Assembly (NCBI RefSeq): GCF_000373265.1
Contig: NZ_KB890762.1
Location: forward strand, 568,833-632,832
DNA length: 64,000 nucleotides
Source: Pontibacter roseus DSM 17521
Lineage (GTDB): Bacteria; Bacteroidota; Bacteroidia; Cytophagales; Hymenobacteraceae
Direction of reading: 5' to 3'
Shown: positions 33,532 to 42,100 of the stretch, piece by piece
Position numbering within the stretch: the stretch's first letter is position 1
Layout of the letters: every line of letters begins with the position of its first letter
Position numbers and translations under genes: made by a program
Notes under the pieces: generated by a model
Told to the model about the DNA's origin: nothing
The model's database searches: none
The model's input: the letters and a program-made list of their open reading frames with translations, nothing else

Positions 33532-35430
33532 CTACTTCAGCATGGCATCGAGGGTACTTGTGGACACGGCGTGATAGTTGGGCTTAGCTTTTGCGTAGAT
33601 GGCCAATGCCTTCTTCTTGCCCTCCGGCGTCGCAGCCAAAGCCTTGTAGATGGGAACCAGGAACTTGCGGCGGCCTACGTTGGTCAGGAATGTTTCCAGC
33701 GCTTGGTCGGCGGTGGTGTAGTTGTTGCGGATGGTATGGATGAACCAGGCCGCCAACACCTCAGAGTTGCCGGAGTTGGTGAAACCGAACGCTTTATCCA
33801 ATTCTGCCAACTGCTGCTCGCTCATCTGCTCAGGCAGCATCCGGATGAAGTGCAGCCATTCATGGCTTGACCACTCCTTGGTGTTTAACTGCGCGGCAGG
33901 CTTGCCACTCTTCCAGGAGGTATACGCCTGCTCCACCTGCGCGAAACGGCTGGAGGTAGGTTTCTGGAAGCCTACCGGCAGACCAGGAGAGTATACCCAG
34001 CCTTCGATGTTTATTTGCTCAGCCAGTTTCTCATCTCCCTTTATCAGCTCTGAGCGGAGGAAGTCCAGGAACAGGTCGGTATTGGTGCTCTGGAAGGCGA
34101 AGGTCTGGAAATACTTGTTGACGAACTGGTCGAAGCACTCACGCCCCACGGCTCGCTCAATGTTCTGCAAAAAGAAATTGCCCTTTTCATAGGCAATGTC
34201 GGTCAGGCCTTCATCAGGGTCACGGCCTTCCAGGTCCAGCTTCAGCCTGGTGTCCTCACTGTCTGGACCCAATTCTTCCAGCGTGTTCTGCAAATCCTGA
34301 AAACCCAGCACGTTGAGCATGTCAGCATACTCCTTGCCATACAGTTCTTCCATGATGCGGCGCTCAAAGTATACCGTGAAGCCTTCGTTCAGCCAGAAAT
34401 CGTCCCATGTGCCATTGGTCACCAGGTTGCCGCTCCAACTGTGGGCCAGTTCATGCGCTATCAGGCTGGTGAGCGAACGGTCTTTGGCCAGGACCGTGGG
34501 TGTCACAAACGTGAGGCGCGGGTTCTCCATACCTCCAAAAGGGAAGGAAGGCGGGAGCACCAGCAGGTCGTAGCGGTCCCATCGGTACTTGCCGTACAGT
34601 TTCTCGGCTGCCACCAGCATCTTGTCCATCTCAGCGAACTCGTACACCGCCGCATCAATGGTGGCTGGTTCGGCGTAGATGCCCGTCTGCTGCCCGATAG
34701 GCTTGAACACTAAATCTCCAACCGACAGCGCCATCAAATAGGAAGGTATCGCCTGACGCATTTCAAAGGTATACTCGCCGGTGCTGTTCTTCTGCATCGG
34801 GTTTTCAGCACTCATCACGGCCAGCAGTTCCTTAGGCACCTTCACTTTAGCGCTGTAGGTGATGCGTATACCTGGGCTGTCCTGAATCGGAATCCAGGTA
34901 CGGGCCAGGATGGCCTGCGACTGCGTGAACAGGAACGGGTGCTTTTTGCCAGCCGTCTGTTGCGGGCTCAGCCACTGCAACGCGTCGGCGTTCGCTGTTG
35001 TGTTATACTGTATCGTCACCAGGCGTGTGTCTGGTTTTATATCCACTTCCAGCGGCCTTCCCAGGAATTTGGCTTCGTCACCTAGACGGAAGGTGGTGGG
35101 TGTCTGTTCTTCGCCCAGGTATACCTGTTCAATGTTGAGACCTCGGGTGTCGAATACGATGCGGTTGCCCTTTGCCAGGTTCTCAATCTGGTAGGTGGCT
35201 TTGCCGCTTATTGTCTTCTTGTCGAAGTTGACGGCAATGTCCAGGTCCAGGTGTCGGGCTACCGCCTCTGCCGGTTTGGCGAAGCTGTGCACGTCGGCAG
35301 GGGCCTGCGCCATGTCTTGCTGCTGGGTTGTCATAGTTTCTTCGTGGCTCTTTGTTTGGGTGGAACAGGCCGCCAATTGCAGGCAGCTCGCCAGACCTAA
35401 ACCGAGTAGACATTTACGGTATGGAGTCAT
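33532..35430 (-). CDS. M1 family metalloaminopeptidase, LTA4H-like lipoprotein
   Basis: Zinc aminopeptidase of 632 residues resembling leukotriene A4 hydrolase/aminopeptidase. It is a lipoprotein (signal with lipobox LAAC, Cys about 22). The exopeptidase motif GGMENPR precedes the zinc motif HELAHSW with the downstream Glu in NEGFTVYFE. The C-terminal part (about 510-632) matches the all-helical LTA4H C-terminal domain. It would trim N-terminal residues from peptides at the cell envelope. The start is ATG 35428-35430, because it puts the signal peptide at the N-terminus; the frame extends 37 codons further upstream. Confidence 0.9.
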   Translation of the reverse strand: MTPYRKCLLGLGLASCLQLAACSTQTKSHEETMTTQQQDMAQAPADVHSFAKPAEAVARHLDLDIAVNFDKKTISGKATYQIENLAKGNRIVFDTRGLNIEQVYLGEEQTPTTFRLGDEAKFLGRPLEVDIKPDTRLVTIQYNTTANADALQWLSPQQTAGKKHPFLFTQSQAILARTWIPIQDSPGIRITYSAKVKVPKELLAVMSAENPMQKNSTGEYTFEMRQAIPSYLMALSVGDLVFKPIGQQTGIYAEPATIDAAVYEFAEMDKMLVAAEKLYGKYRWDRYDLLVLPPSFPFGGMENPRLTFVTPTVLAKDRSLTSLIAHELAHSWSGNLVTNGTWDDFWLNEGFTVYFERRIMEELYGKEYADMLNVLGFQDLQNTLEELGPDSEDTRLKLDLEGRDPDEGLTDIAYEKGNFFLQNIERAVGRECFDQFVNKYFQTFAFQSTNTDLFLDFLRSELIKGDEKLAEQINIEGWVYSPGLPVGFQKPTSSRFAQVEQAYTSWKSGKPAAQLNTKEWSSHEWLHFIRMLPEQMSEQQLAELDKAFGFTNSGNSEVLAAWFIHTIRNNYTTADQALETFLTNVGRRKFLVPIYKALAATPEGKKKALAIYAKAKPNYHAVSTSTLDAMLK

Positions 35431-35433
35431 AGT

Positions 35434-35477
35434 CGTTTGTATATGCAAACGGAAAGATACATCATTTGCCTCAAATG
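35434..35477. promoter_or_regulatory. two TTTG/CAAA dyads upstream of the M1 peptidase
   Basis: CGTTTG-N6-CAAACG at 35434-35451 and CATTTG-N3-CAAATG at 35463-35477. Both lie within 50 bp of the chosen ATG, where an operator could act. The spacers differ, so one protein need not bind both. Confidence 0.35.
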
Positions 35478-35528
35478 TTAAAAACAAGGTATAGCGGACT
35501 GCAGTAGATGGGATGTTATGTGGAAAAT

Positions 35529-35554
35529 CAGGTATAGCCAATCAGCTATACCTG
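35529..35554. repeat. inverted pair of the CAGGTATAGC word
   Basis: CAGGTATAGC (35529-35538) and GCTATACCTG (35545-35554) form a perfect ten-base inverted repeat with a six-base spacer. No T tract follows. Confidence 0.8.
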
Positions 35555-35767
35555 GTACTGTGCCATAATTCAAGTCACTAGATGAGAAGCACTGCCTTGG
35601 CTGGCAGAACATTTTAACGCCTATTGAAGTACATAAACCAAAAGCATAGACAGAAAGCGATATGCTGCGGCAAATAGTACAATTTAAAGCATGTTCCTGC
35701 CATTGCAGGCCACTCTCCTGAATTAGTTTGCACTGCCTGCAGCATCATTCACCAAAAACCAGCACCC

Positions 35768-37513
35768 ATGAACCCAAATAAATTACTGCAACTGAAACAA
35801 TTCACCCTAGGCCTTTTGTGCCTGTTCCTGTTCGCCTCCTGTAACCGCAGCGGCGATAACAAAGATGGCGAGGGCTCCGGCGTAAAAGATTTGCTCGGAT
35901 TGGAGACGCTGTCTCAAAGCGCCACCGACAGCCTCTTCATCAAAAGCTACATTGACAAGCAACCAGCCTTTAAAAAGCATGAAGACCTGATATACCTCTT
36001 TTACGGGGAGCGGGACTACAACCTAGCCTGGTTCAAAGACACGGATTTGGTACCGCAGTCAGACAAGTTGCTCTCGACGCTTAACAATGCCGCCAAGGAA
36101 GGCCTCGACCCTAAGGAATACAAAGTGGTCGACATAGACAACATGATAGCGCGCTACAAAGAGATGGGCCGCAAAGACTCTGCCCGTCTGGAACTGCAGC
36201 AGCAGATTGATGTCGCCTTGACAGGCACTTACTTCAACTATGCCTCCGACTTCTACCGGGGCCGCATCAACCCTAACGAAGTGACGCAGGTAGAGTGGGG
36301 CGTGAAGAAGAACAAGATAAAGCTGCACAAGGCCCTTCAGACCATTCTGAAAGAACGGGAGAGCACTTATCCGTATTACGAGTTTGAGGCGCTGCACAAA
36401 GGCTACATAGACCTGCGCGATGCCCTGCAGAAGTATAGAGAGATTGAAAAGAAAGGCGGCTGGTCCAAGGTCGAGCTGGGCAAGCGGAAGATGTTGCAGA
36501 AAGGCGACACAGCCGCCGCAGTGCTGCAGGTGCGCAAGCGTTTGAACCCCGATTTACAGCTCAACCCGAATGACTCCACCATGCGCCGTTTTGATGAGAA
36601 ACTGGAGGCAGAGGTGAAGAAATTTCAACTGCTGCACGGCCTGAGCCAGGACGGCAAGGTGGGGGGTAACACCCTCAAAATGATGAACGTGCCGATTGAG
36701 AGCCGCATCGATCAAATCATGATGAACATGGAGCGCTGGCGCTGGATTCCTAAACGACTGGTGCCCAAGAGCCAGGACCAGCGATACATCTGGGTGAACA
36801 TACCGGAATATAAACTATACATCTACGAAGACCCGGACAACGACCCCGAAGCCGAGCGGGCCTATAAGAAAGTGATGGAAATGAACGTGATTGTGGGCAA
36901 GACGCTGAACTCCACACCCATCTTCAGCGATAAGATGGAGTATGTGGTACTGGCGCCTTATTGGAACCTGCCAAACAGCATTGTTGAGAAGGAAGTGGCC
37001 CCTGCCATGTTGCGTGATTCCGGTTGGCTGGAAAGACAGAACATGGAAATCGTGACCAAGGAGAAAGACCCGAAACCAATTGACCCTTTCTCCATTGACT
37101 GGGCTTCTGTCACGGAGAAGAACTTCCCTTACATGGTGCGCCAGCGTCCTGGGCCTAAGAACTCACTGGGCAGCATGAAGTTCCTTTTCCCCAATGAGCA
37201 CGCCGTATACCTGCACGATACCCCATCAGGCCAGCTCTTCAGCCAGACGCAACGCGGCTTTAGCCACGGTTGTGTGCGACTGGAAAAACCTATGGAACTA
37301 GCCAAGTACGTACTGCAGGACATGCCGGAGTGGGATGAGAACAGGATTCGGGAGACCATAAACGGAGGGGAGGAAATATGGATAACGCTCCCTAAAAAGC
37401 TGCAGGTATACCTGGTATACTTCACCAGCTGGGTCGACGAGGCCGGGAATGTGCACTTCCGAGAGGACATTTACGGGCACGACAAGAAGCTTGAGCAGGA
37501 GTTCTTTAGCTAA
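35768..37513 (+). CDS. L,D-transpeptidase family lipoprotein
   Basis: Peptidoglycan-remodelling YcbB-like L,D-transpeptidase of 581 residues that would form 3-3 cross-links or attach proteins to peptidoglycan. Lipobox with Cys25 (FLFASC). A peptidoglycan-binding repeat lies around 245-305 (VKKFQLLHGLSQDGKVGGNTL). The YkuD catalytic domain (about 330-520) contains HDTP and SHGCVRLEKP, with His500 and nucleophile Cys502. The next gene, 32 bp downstream, is the azurin-like lipoprotein; both probably share a transcript ending at 38091-38120. ATG at 35768. Confidence 0.92.
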   Translation: MNPNKLLQLKQFTLGLLCLFLFASCNRSGDNKDGEGSGVKDLLGLETLSQSATDSLFIKSYIDKQPAFKKHEDLIYLFYGERDYNLAWFKDTDLVPQSDKLLSTLNNAAKEGLDPKEYKVVDIDNMIARYKEMGRKDSARLELQQQIDVALTGTYFNYASDFYRGRINPNEVTQVEWGVKKNKIKLHKALQTILKERESTYPYYEFEALHKGYIDLRDALQKYREIEKKGGWSKVELGKRKMLQKGDTAAAVLQVRKRLNPDLQLNPNDSTMRRFDEKLEAEVKKFQLLHGLSQDGKVGGNTLKMMNVPIESRIDQIMMNMERWRWIPKRLVPKSQDQRYIWVNIPEYKLYIYEDPDNDPEAERAYKKVMEMNVIVGKTLNSTPIFSDKMEYVVLAPYWNLPNSIVEKEVAPAMLRDSGWLERQNMEIVTKEKDPKPIDPFSIDWASVTEKNFPYMVRQRPGPKNSLGSMKFLFPNEHAVYLHDTPSGQLFSQTQRGFSHGCVRLEKPMELAKYVLQDMPEWDENRIRETINGGEEIWITLPKKLQVYLVYFTSWVDEAGNVHFREDIYGHDKKLEQEFFS

Positions 37514-37545
37514 TTCCGCAGAAGCTAACCTATCAGTATAAACAC

Positions 37546-38079
37546 ATGAACTTCCGTACTATAGTTTATAGTCTATTAACTGGCCTCTTTCTTTTTGCCT
37601 GCAATGGCGGTAGCTCCGAAGATGTGACGGAGAAACCGGAAACCATTGTGGAGGAGCCCCTGAAGCAGGAAGAAACAGAGCAGGACACCACTTTGCAGCC
37701 CGTGCAGGAACTCTCCATACGAGCTGTTGGAACCGAGGAAGAGAGCATGGCATTCGACCAGGACACGCTGGAGGTGAAGGCCAATGCGCTCGTCAAGCTG
37801 GAACTCATCAACGAAGGCAGTGACCCTAAAATGATTTATAACATCGTGTTCACCCAGCCGGGGCAGTACAAACGAGCGGCGCAGGAGGGGAGCAAAGCGG
37901 GCGCCACTGCCAATTACCTGCCCGACAGCTCCATCATCATAGCGGCCTCGCCGCTGGCGCTTCCGGGCCAGACCGTCAAACTGGAGTTTGTGGCGCCGGA
38001 GAGCACGGGCACATACGACTTTGTCTCCACTTACCCCGGAGATTATGAGCGGATGCGAGGCACACTGATTGTAAAATAA
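37546..38079 (+). CDS. azurin-like cupredoxin-fold lipoprotein lacking copper ligands
   Basis: Lipoprotein of 177 residues (lipobox LFAC, Cys19) with an acidic linker (about 20-55) and a C-terminal cupredoxin domain (about 55-177) that follows azurin strand by strand. Aligned by eye, the azurin His46 position is Tyr98, Cys112 is Ser161, His117 is Asp166 (STYPGDYERMRGTL against CTFPGHxxxMKGTL) and only Met121 is kept, as Met170. The type 1 copper site is therefore absent and electron transfer is unlikely; a binding or structural role is more plausible. Downstream partner of the L,D-transpeptidase. ATG at 37546. Confidence 0.8.
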   Translation: MNFRTIVYSLLTGLFLFACNGGSSEDVTEKPETIVEEPLKQEETEQDTTLQPVQELSIRAVGTEEESMAFDQDTLEVKANALVKLELINEGSDPKMIYNIVFTQPGQYKRAAQEGSKAGATANYLPDSSIIIAASPLALPGQTVKLEFVAPESTGTYDFVSTYPGDYERMRGTLIVK

Positions 38080-38090
38080 CAGTATGTTCA

Positions 38091-38120
38091 CAAGGCCCTC
38101 CACAGAGGGCCTTGTTTTTT
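38091..38120 (+). terminator. terminator of the transpeptidase/azurin-like unit
   Basis: Perfect ten-base stem CAAGGCCCTC/GAGGGCCTTG (38091-38100 with 38105-38114), four-base loop and six T. It is 12 bp after the stop. Confidence 0.92.
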
Positions 38121-38236
38121 CCCAGGCTAGCGCAAATCTACCCCAGTGCGGCAAACGAACGATTCCGAAAAAAAGCCTGTTATATTGCGTACTTCCTATC
38201 GGCTGAATGTATATTTTTACGGAATACTGATTGCAT

Positions 38237-38941
38237 ATGAAATTCACCACTCCTGATTGCAAGAACTGCACCAGCAGAGCCTCTTCCTTGCTAGGCTGCT
38301 GTCGCGGTGCCGAGTTGGAGCAACTCTCTGCCACCAAGTCTTGCTATGCCTATAAAAAGGGGCAGCTGATTTTTCATGAGGGAGGGAAGCCGAGCGGACT
38401 CTACTGCATCAACTCCGGCAAAATAAAAATTTCTAAGATGGGCAGCGACGGCAAAGAGCAAATCGTGCGTTTGGCCAAGCCGGGCGACGTGATTGGCTAC
38501 CGCGCCCTTATGGCTGACTCCAACTATTCGGCCTCGGCCGTGAGTCTGGAAGATGCAGTGGTCTGCTTTATTCCACGCTCACAATTTCTGGAGCTCATCA
38601 GCCATAACGTGGATTTTGCCAGTGGCTTGATGAAGTTGCTCTCCAATGCGTTGGGTGAAGCCGAGGAGCGTATGGTGCAGATGGCCTACAAACCAGTGCG
38701 CGAGCGCCTGGCCGAGGCCCTGTTGCTTCTCCAGAAGACTTACCAACAACGCGAAGGCGAGGATAACTTCACCATCTCCATTTCCCGCGAAGACCTGGCC
38801 TCCATAGTGGGCACCGCCAAAGAGACCACCATCCGCCTACTATCTGACTTTAAAGACGAACAGGTCATCACCACCAAAGGCAGTTCCATCACCATCCTGG
38901 ACCAGGAGAAGCTGTATAAGATAGGTCACCTCTACGACTAG
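38237..38941 (+). CDS. Crp/Fnr family transcriptional regulator
   Basis: Regulator of 234 residues with an N-terminal cyclic-nucleotide-binding-type beta barrel (about 25-140) and a C-terminal Crp-type winged helix (about 165-225). The recognition helix TAKETTIRLLSDF keeps the Glu and Arg that read TGA/TCA half-sites in Fnr. Cysteines at 8, 11, 21, 22 and 36 form an N-terminal group that could hold an oxygen-sensitive Fe-S cluster, though the spacing differs from E. coli Fnr. It precedes the cbb3 oxidase genes, whose promoters carry TGA-N6-TCA sites. I take the ATG at 38237 rather than the TTG two codons upstream. Confidence 0.87.
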   Translation: MKFTTPDCKNCTSRASSLLGCCRGAELEQLSATKSCYAYKKGQLIFHEGGKPSGLYCINSGKIKISKMGSDGKEQIVRLAKPGDVIGYRALMADSNYSASAVSLEDAVVCFIPRSQFLELISHNVDFASGLMKLLSNALGEAEERMVQMAYKPVRERLAEALLLLQKTYQQREGEDNFTISISREDLASIVGTAKETTIRLLSDFKDEQVITTKGSSITILDQEKLYKIGHLYD

Positions 38942-38968
38942 GCAGAGACGCTACAACAGGTATATATA

Positions 38969-38998
38969 AAAAGGCAGGTGTAAGACACCTGCCTTTTC
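38969..38998 (+). terminator. terminator of the Crp/Fnr gene
   Basis: Thirteen-base stem AAAAGGCAGGTGT/ACACCTGCCTTTT (38969-38981 with 38985-38997) with a three-base loop; 27 bp after the stop. Confidence 0.88.
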
Positions 38999-39214
38999 TG
39001 ATAGAGCACAGCTTGGCTCCAATCACCTTATACTAAAACACTAAACTTTAATCACAAAACAACTTATATCTGCCTCGCCTGCCGCACTATGGCTATACCC
39101 TGCGGAAGCGTTTCTTTCATTCGATATGCTCGGGCTAATAGTACCACAGGCTTTTCTTGCCCTTGTTTCTGTTACAAATATCCTGGTCTTCCTGAACCTA
39201 TGCACTGAGTAGAA

Positions 39215-39270
39215 TCACTTTAGAAAGTGATAAGCGTCATCTTTTAGGCTATACCCGCCAATTACCTTTG
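39215..39270 (+). promoter_or_regulatory. Fnr-type promoter module of ccoI
   Basis: Dyad TCACTTT-AG-AAAGTGA (39215-39230) overlaps TGATAAGCGTCA (39228-39239, TGA-N6-TCA). CTTTT (39241-39245) and, 17 bp further, the -7 box TACCTTTG (39263-39270) follow. The dyad-to-box distance is 23 bp, as in the ccoNO, ccoG and usp promoters. Transcription would start near 39275, about 20 nt before the ATG. Confidence 0.7.
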
Positions 39271-39295
39271 TATCAGACTAAAAAGGATAATTGAG

Positions 39296-41704
39296 ATGGA
39301 AGCCGCACTCCAAACCAATATTCAGAACTGCTACCATTGCGGGGATTCCTGCAAGGACGAACCCATCCTGGCGCACGACAAGGCGTTTTGCTGCGATGGG
39401 TGCAAAGCCGTTTATGAACTTCTCGAAGAAAACAACCTCTGCACCTATTATAACCTGGAGGAAAACCCAGGCCTCACGGGCAAGAAGCCGGTGTCAGAGG
39501 CCCGCTTTGCCTACCTCGATGACCCAGGTGTAGAGGCACAGCTGATAAATTTCCGCAGCGACAAAATCTGCAAGCTTACCTTTTACATCCCGCAGATGCA
39601 CTGCAGCTCCTGCATCTGGCTGCTCGAGAACCTCTTCAAGCTGAACCCAGGTATAGCCGAGACGACCGTGAACTTCCTGCGCAAGGAAGTGGCCATCACG
39701 TATTTCCATGAAAGGACGAGCCTTCGGGAGGTGGTACAGTTGCTCGCCCGCATCGGGTATGAACCCGCTATCACACTAGCAGACACGGATGGAAAGAAAA
39801 CGAGCAAGCAGAGCCGCACCATCATCTACAAACTGGGTCTGGCCGGCTTCGCTTTCGGCAACGTCATGTTGCTTGCCTTTCCGGATTACCTCTCCTTCAC
39901 AGAAGAACTGCAGCACAGCTATGGCTCCTTCTTCGGGTACCTGAGCATCCTTTTATCCATACCTGTGTTCTTCTACAGCGCACGTGGTTTCTTCACTTCA
40001 GCTTGGCAAGGCATCAGACAACGGATGGTCAACATCGATTTGCCTATCTCTACGGGTCTGCTGGCGCTCTTCTTTGTAAGTATATTCGATATTGTGACAG
40101 GGCGTGGCCCAGGCTATCTGGATTCCTTCACGGGTTTGGTGTTCTTCATGCTCATCGGCAAGTATTTTCAGCAAAAGACTTACGACACGCTTGCCTTCGA
40201 CCGCGACTATACCTCGTACTTCCCGGTATCCATTACGGTGATAAAAGAGAATAGGGAAGAAGCCTCCACAGCTGTACGAAACCTTAAAGTAGGCGACCGT
40301 ATCCGTATTCGTAACCAAGAACTTATACCTGCAGATGCCATCCTATTGCAAGGCCGCGCCATGATTGACTACAGCTTCGTGTCCGGTGAATCGGAGCCGG
40401 TGGAGAAGGTGATGGGCGAGGTGATTTATGCCGGTGGCCGACAGGAAGGCGAGAGCATTGAGCTGGAAGTGGTAAAAGAGGTATCGCAGGGCTACCTGAC
40501 GCAACTCTGGAACGATACTGTGTTCTCCAAAGATGAATCGCAGAGCCTCCATACCTATTCTAATATCGCTGGCAAGTGGTTCATCATCGTGACGCTGCTG
40601 GTGGCCGCTGGCGCGCTTTGGTACTGGGTGCCGCGCGATATGGATATGGCCATGAAAGCCTTTACCTCTGTACTCATTATTGCCTGTCCTTGCGCCCTGT
40701 CATTGGCCACACCTTTCGTTCATGGCCATACCATGCGGGTGTTTGGAAGGAATAAGTTCTACATCAAAAACGCAGCAGTCGTAGAGACGCTGGCCAAAAT
40801 TGACACCGTGGTGTTTGACAAGACCGGTACGCTCACCGAACCTAGCGAGGCTGAGGTAACCTACACAGGGAAAACACTTTCCAGCGCACAACAGCAAGCG
40901 ATACTGTCAGTGCTGCGCCACTCTACTCACCCACTTAGCCAGCGCATCAGCCACGCTTTGACAGGAGACACTGCTCAGGTGCAGCACTTCCAGGAATATG
41001 CAGGCAAGGGACTGGCAGGTGAGGTGAACGGCATGCTTGTCCGCATCGGATCTGCCGCCTACTTGGGTGTGCCCGCCGACAAGCAGCAGGATACTCTCAA
41101 GACGACGGTATATGTATCTGTGGACGGTACGTTGCTGGGATACTATACCTTCTTCAACGTGTACCGCGAAGGGCTGCGTCAGGTACTGCAGGGACTCGGC
41201 GATAAAAAGATAGCCGTCCTGTCTGGTGACAATAACCACGAGGAGGCACGTTTGCAAGAGTTGCTGGGCCAGGAGGCGGAACTGAATTTCAACCAGTCGC
41301 CGCTGCAGAAACTAGAGTACATCCAGCGCCTCAAGCAGGGGGGGCAACACCAGGTATTGATGGTGGGCGATGGCCTGAATGACGCAGGAGCCCTGAAGCA
41401 AAGCGATGCAGGTATAGCCTTGAGCAACAGCGTGACTAACTTCTCACCGTCCTGTGATGCCATCCTGGATGCTGGCGCCTTTGACAAACTAAGCACGTTC
41501 CTCAACTTCTCCAAAAAGTCGATGAATCTCATCCTGCTGACATTCGCTGTGTCCTTAATCTATAACGTGGTGGGGTTAACTATTGCTGTGCAAGGTCTTT
41601 TTACGCCCATTGTATCTGCTATCCTGATGCCCATTAGCACGCTCAGCGTGATGGCATTTGCCACACTTTCCGTTAGGTATGCTGCCAAAAAAGCAGGCTT
41701 ATAA
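39296..41704 (+). CDS. ccoI: copper-translocating P1B-type ATPase CcoI
   Basis: Copper-exporting P-type ATPase of 802 residues dedicated to assembly of cbb3 oxidase (CcoI/FixI). The N-terminus carries a Cys-rich element (Cys12, Cys15, Cys19, then FCCDGC) and a heavy-metal-associated domain with MHCSSC (101-106). The transmembrane CPC is at 464-466 (ACPCALSLATP), the phosphorylation site DKTGTLT begins at Asp508, and GDGLND follows. It passes Cu+ towards the periplasm for the CuB centre. The adjacent ccoS, ccoNO, ccoQ, ccoP, ccoG and fixH genes confirm the role. ATG at 39296. Confidence 0.93.
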   Translation: MEAALQTNIQNCYHCGDSCKDEPILAHDKAFCCDGCKAVYELLEENNLCTYYNLEENPGLTGKKPVSEARFAYLDDPGVEAQLINFRSDKICKLTFYIPQMHCSSCIWLLENLFKLNPGIAETTVNFLRKEVAITYFHERTSLREVVQLLARIGYEPAITLADTDGKKTSKQSRTIIYKLGLAGFAFGNVMLLAFPDYLSFTEELQHSYGSFFGYLSILLSIPVFFYSARGFFTSAWQGIRQRMVNIDLPISTGLLALFFVSIFDIVTGRGPGYLDSFTGLVFFMLIGKYFQQKTYDTLAFDRDYTSYFPVSITVIKENREEASTAVRNLKVGDRIRIRNQELIPADAILLQGRAMIDYSFVSGESEPVEKVMGEVIYAGGRQEGESIELEVVKEVSQGYLTQLWNDTVFSKDESQSLHTYSNIAGKWFIIVTLLVAAGALWYWVPRDMDMAMKAFTSVLIIACPCALSLATPFVHGHTMRVFGRNKFYIKNAAVVETLAKIDTVVFDKTGTLTEPSEAEVTYTGKTLSSAQQQAILSVLRHSTHPLSQRISHALTGDTAQVQHFQEYAGKGLAGEVNGMLVRIGSAAYLGVPADKQQDTLKTTVYVSVDGTLLGYYTFFNVYREGLRQVLQGLGDKKIAVLSGDNNHEEARLQELLGQEAELNFNQSPLQKLEYIQRLKQGGQHQVLMVGDGLNDAGALKQSDAGIALSNSVTNFSPSCDAILDAGAFDKLSTFLNFSKKSMNLILLTFAVSLIYNVVGLTIAVQGLFTPIVSAILMPISTLSVMAFATLSVRYAAKKAGL

Positions 41705-41769
41705 TAATCAGTAGGTATGGTGCTTTATATTTATCCCTCACGCTCAAACCCTCTAACTCCTAAACTCTC

Positions 41770-41955
41770 ATGCATATCATATTCATTTTAATAGCAATAA
41801 GCGTCGTGGTGGCGGCGGGTTTCCTGGCGGCATTTCTGTGGGCGGTGCGCTCCGGCCAGTACGACGACGACTATACGCCAGCCGTGCGCATGCTGTTCGA
41901 AAACGAGTACAAGCCAGCCGGCAAATCCGAAAAGCTGGAACAGAAGACTTCCTAG
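41770..41955 (+). CDS. ccoS: cbb3 oxidase assembly protein CcoS
   Basis: Small inner-membrane protein of 61 residues: one membrane helix (about 2-26) then the CcoS signature WAVRSGQYDDDYTPAVRML. It is needed for cofactor insertion into cbb3 oxidase in other bacteria. It lies 65 bp after ccoI, presumably on the same transcript, and before the ccoNO promoter. ATG at 41770. Confidence 0.92.
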   Translation: MHIIFILIAISVVVAAGFLAAFLWAVRSGQYDDDYTPAVRMLFENEYKPAGKSEKLEQKTS

Positions 41956-41959
41956 CCTG

Positions 41960-42006
41960 CCATTACTGATGACAATCACTTCCGAAAGTGACCTAGGTCA
42001 TCTTTT
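41960..42006 (+). repeat. 47-bp exact repeat, copy 1 (ccoNO promoter)
   Basis: Identical base by base to 45912-45958. It contains the dyads TGAT-N4-ATCA (41967-41978), TCACTT-N4-AAGTGA (41976-41991) and TGACCTAGGTCA (41989-42000) and ends with CTTTT. Confidence 0.9.
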
Positions 42007-42031
42007 GGGCGGACGCTTATTTAGAATTTTG
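41967..42031 (+). promoter_or_regulatory. Fnr-type promoter module of ccoNO
   Basis: Three overlapping dyads (41967-41978, 41976-41991, 41989-42000), CTTTT at 42002-42006, then 17 bp and GAATTTTG at 42024-42031 as a -7 box. The TGA-N6-TCA element (TGACCTAGGTCA) is 23 bp from the box, as at ccoI. A site around -41 relative to the start fits class II activation by a Crp/Fnr protein. Confidence 0.7.
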
Positions 42032-42100
42032 TAACACTAAATCACACAGAAATCATCAACACATTACTCAACACAATCAAACGAATGGAGGACACCGCAC

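Larger units (their letters stand above)
35431..35767. other. 337-bp divergent intergenic region with dyads
   Basis: Between the M1 peptidase and the L,D-transpeptidase. It contains two dyads with TTTG/CAAA cores close to the peptidase start (35434-35451 and 35463-35477), an AAGGTATAGC word (35486-35495) and a perfect inverted pair of CAGGTATAGC (35529-35554). No ORF is supported. Confidence 0.65.
38942..39295. other. 354-bp intergenic region: terminator and ccoI promoter
   Basis: Contains the regulator's terminator (38969-38998), then about 200 bp with no recognisable feature, then the Fnr-type promoter module of ccoI (39215-39270). Confidence 0.65.

Noticed and set aside
37576..38337. Minus-strand ORF of 253 codons
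   Set aside because: Antisense to the azurin-like gene and crosses a strong terminator.
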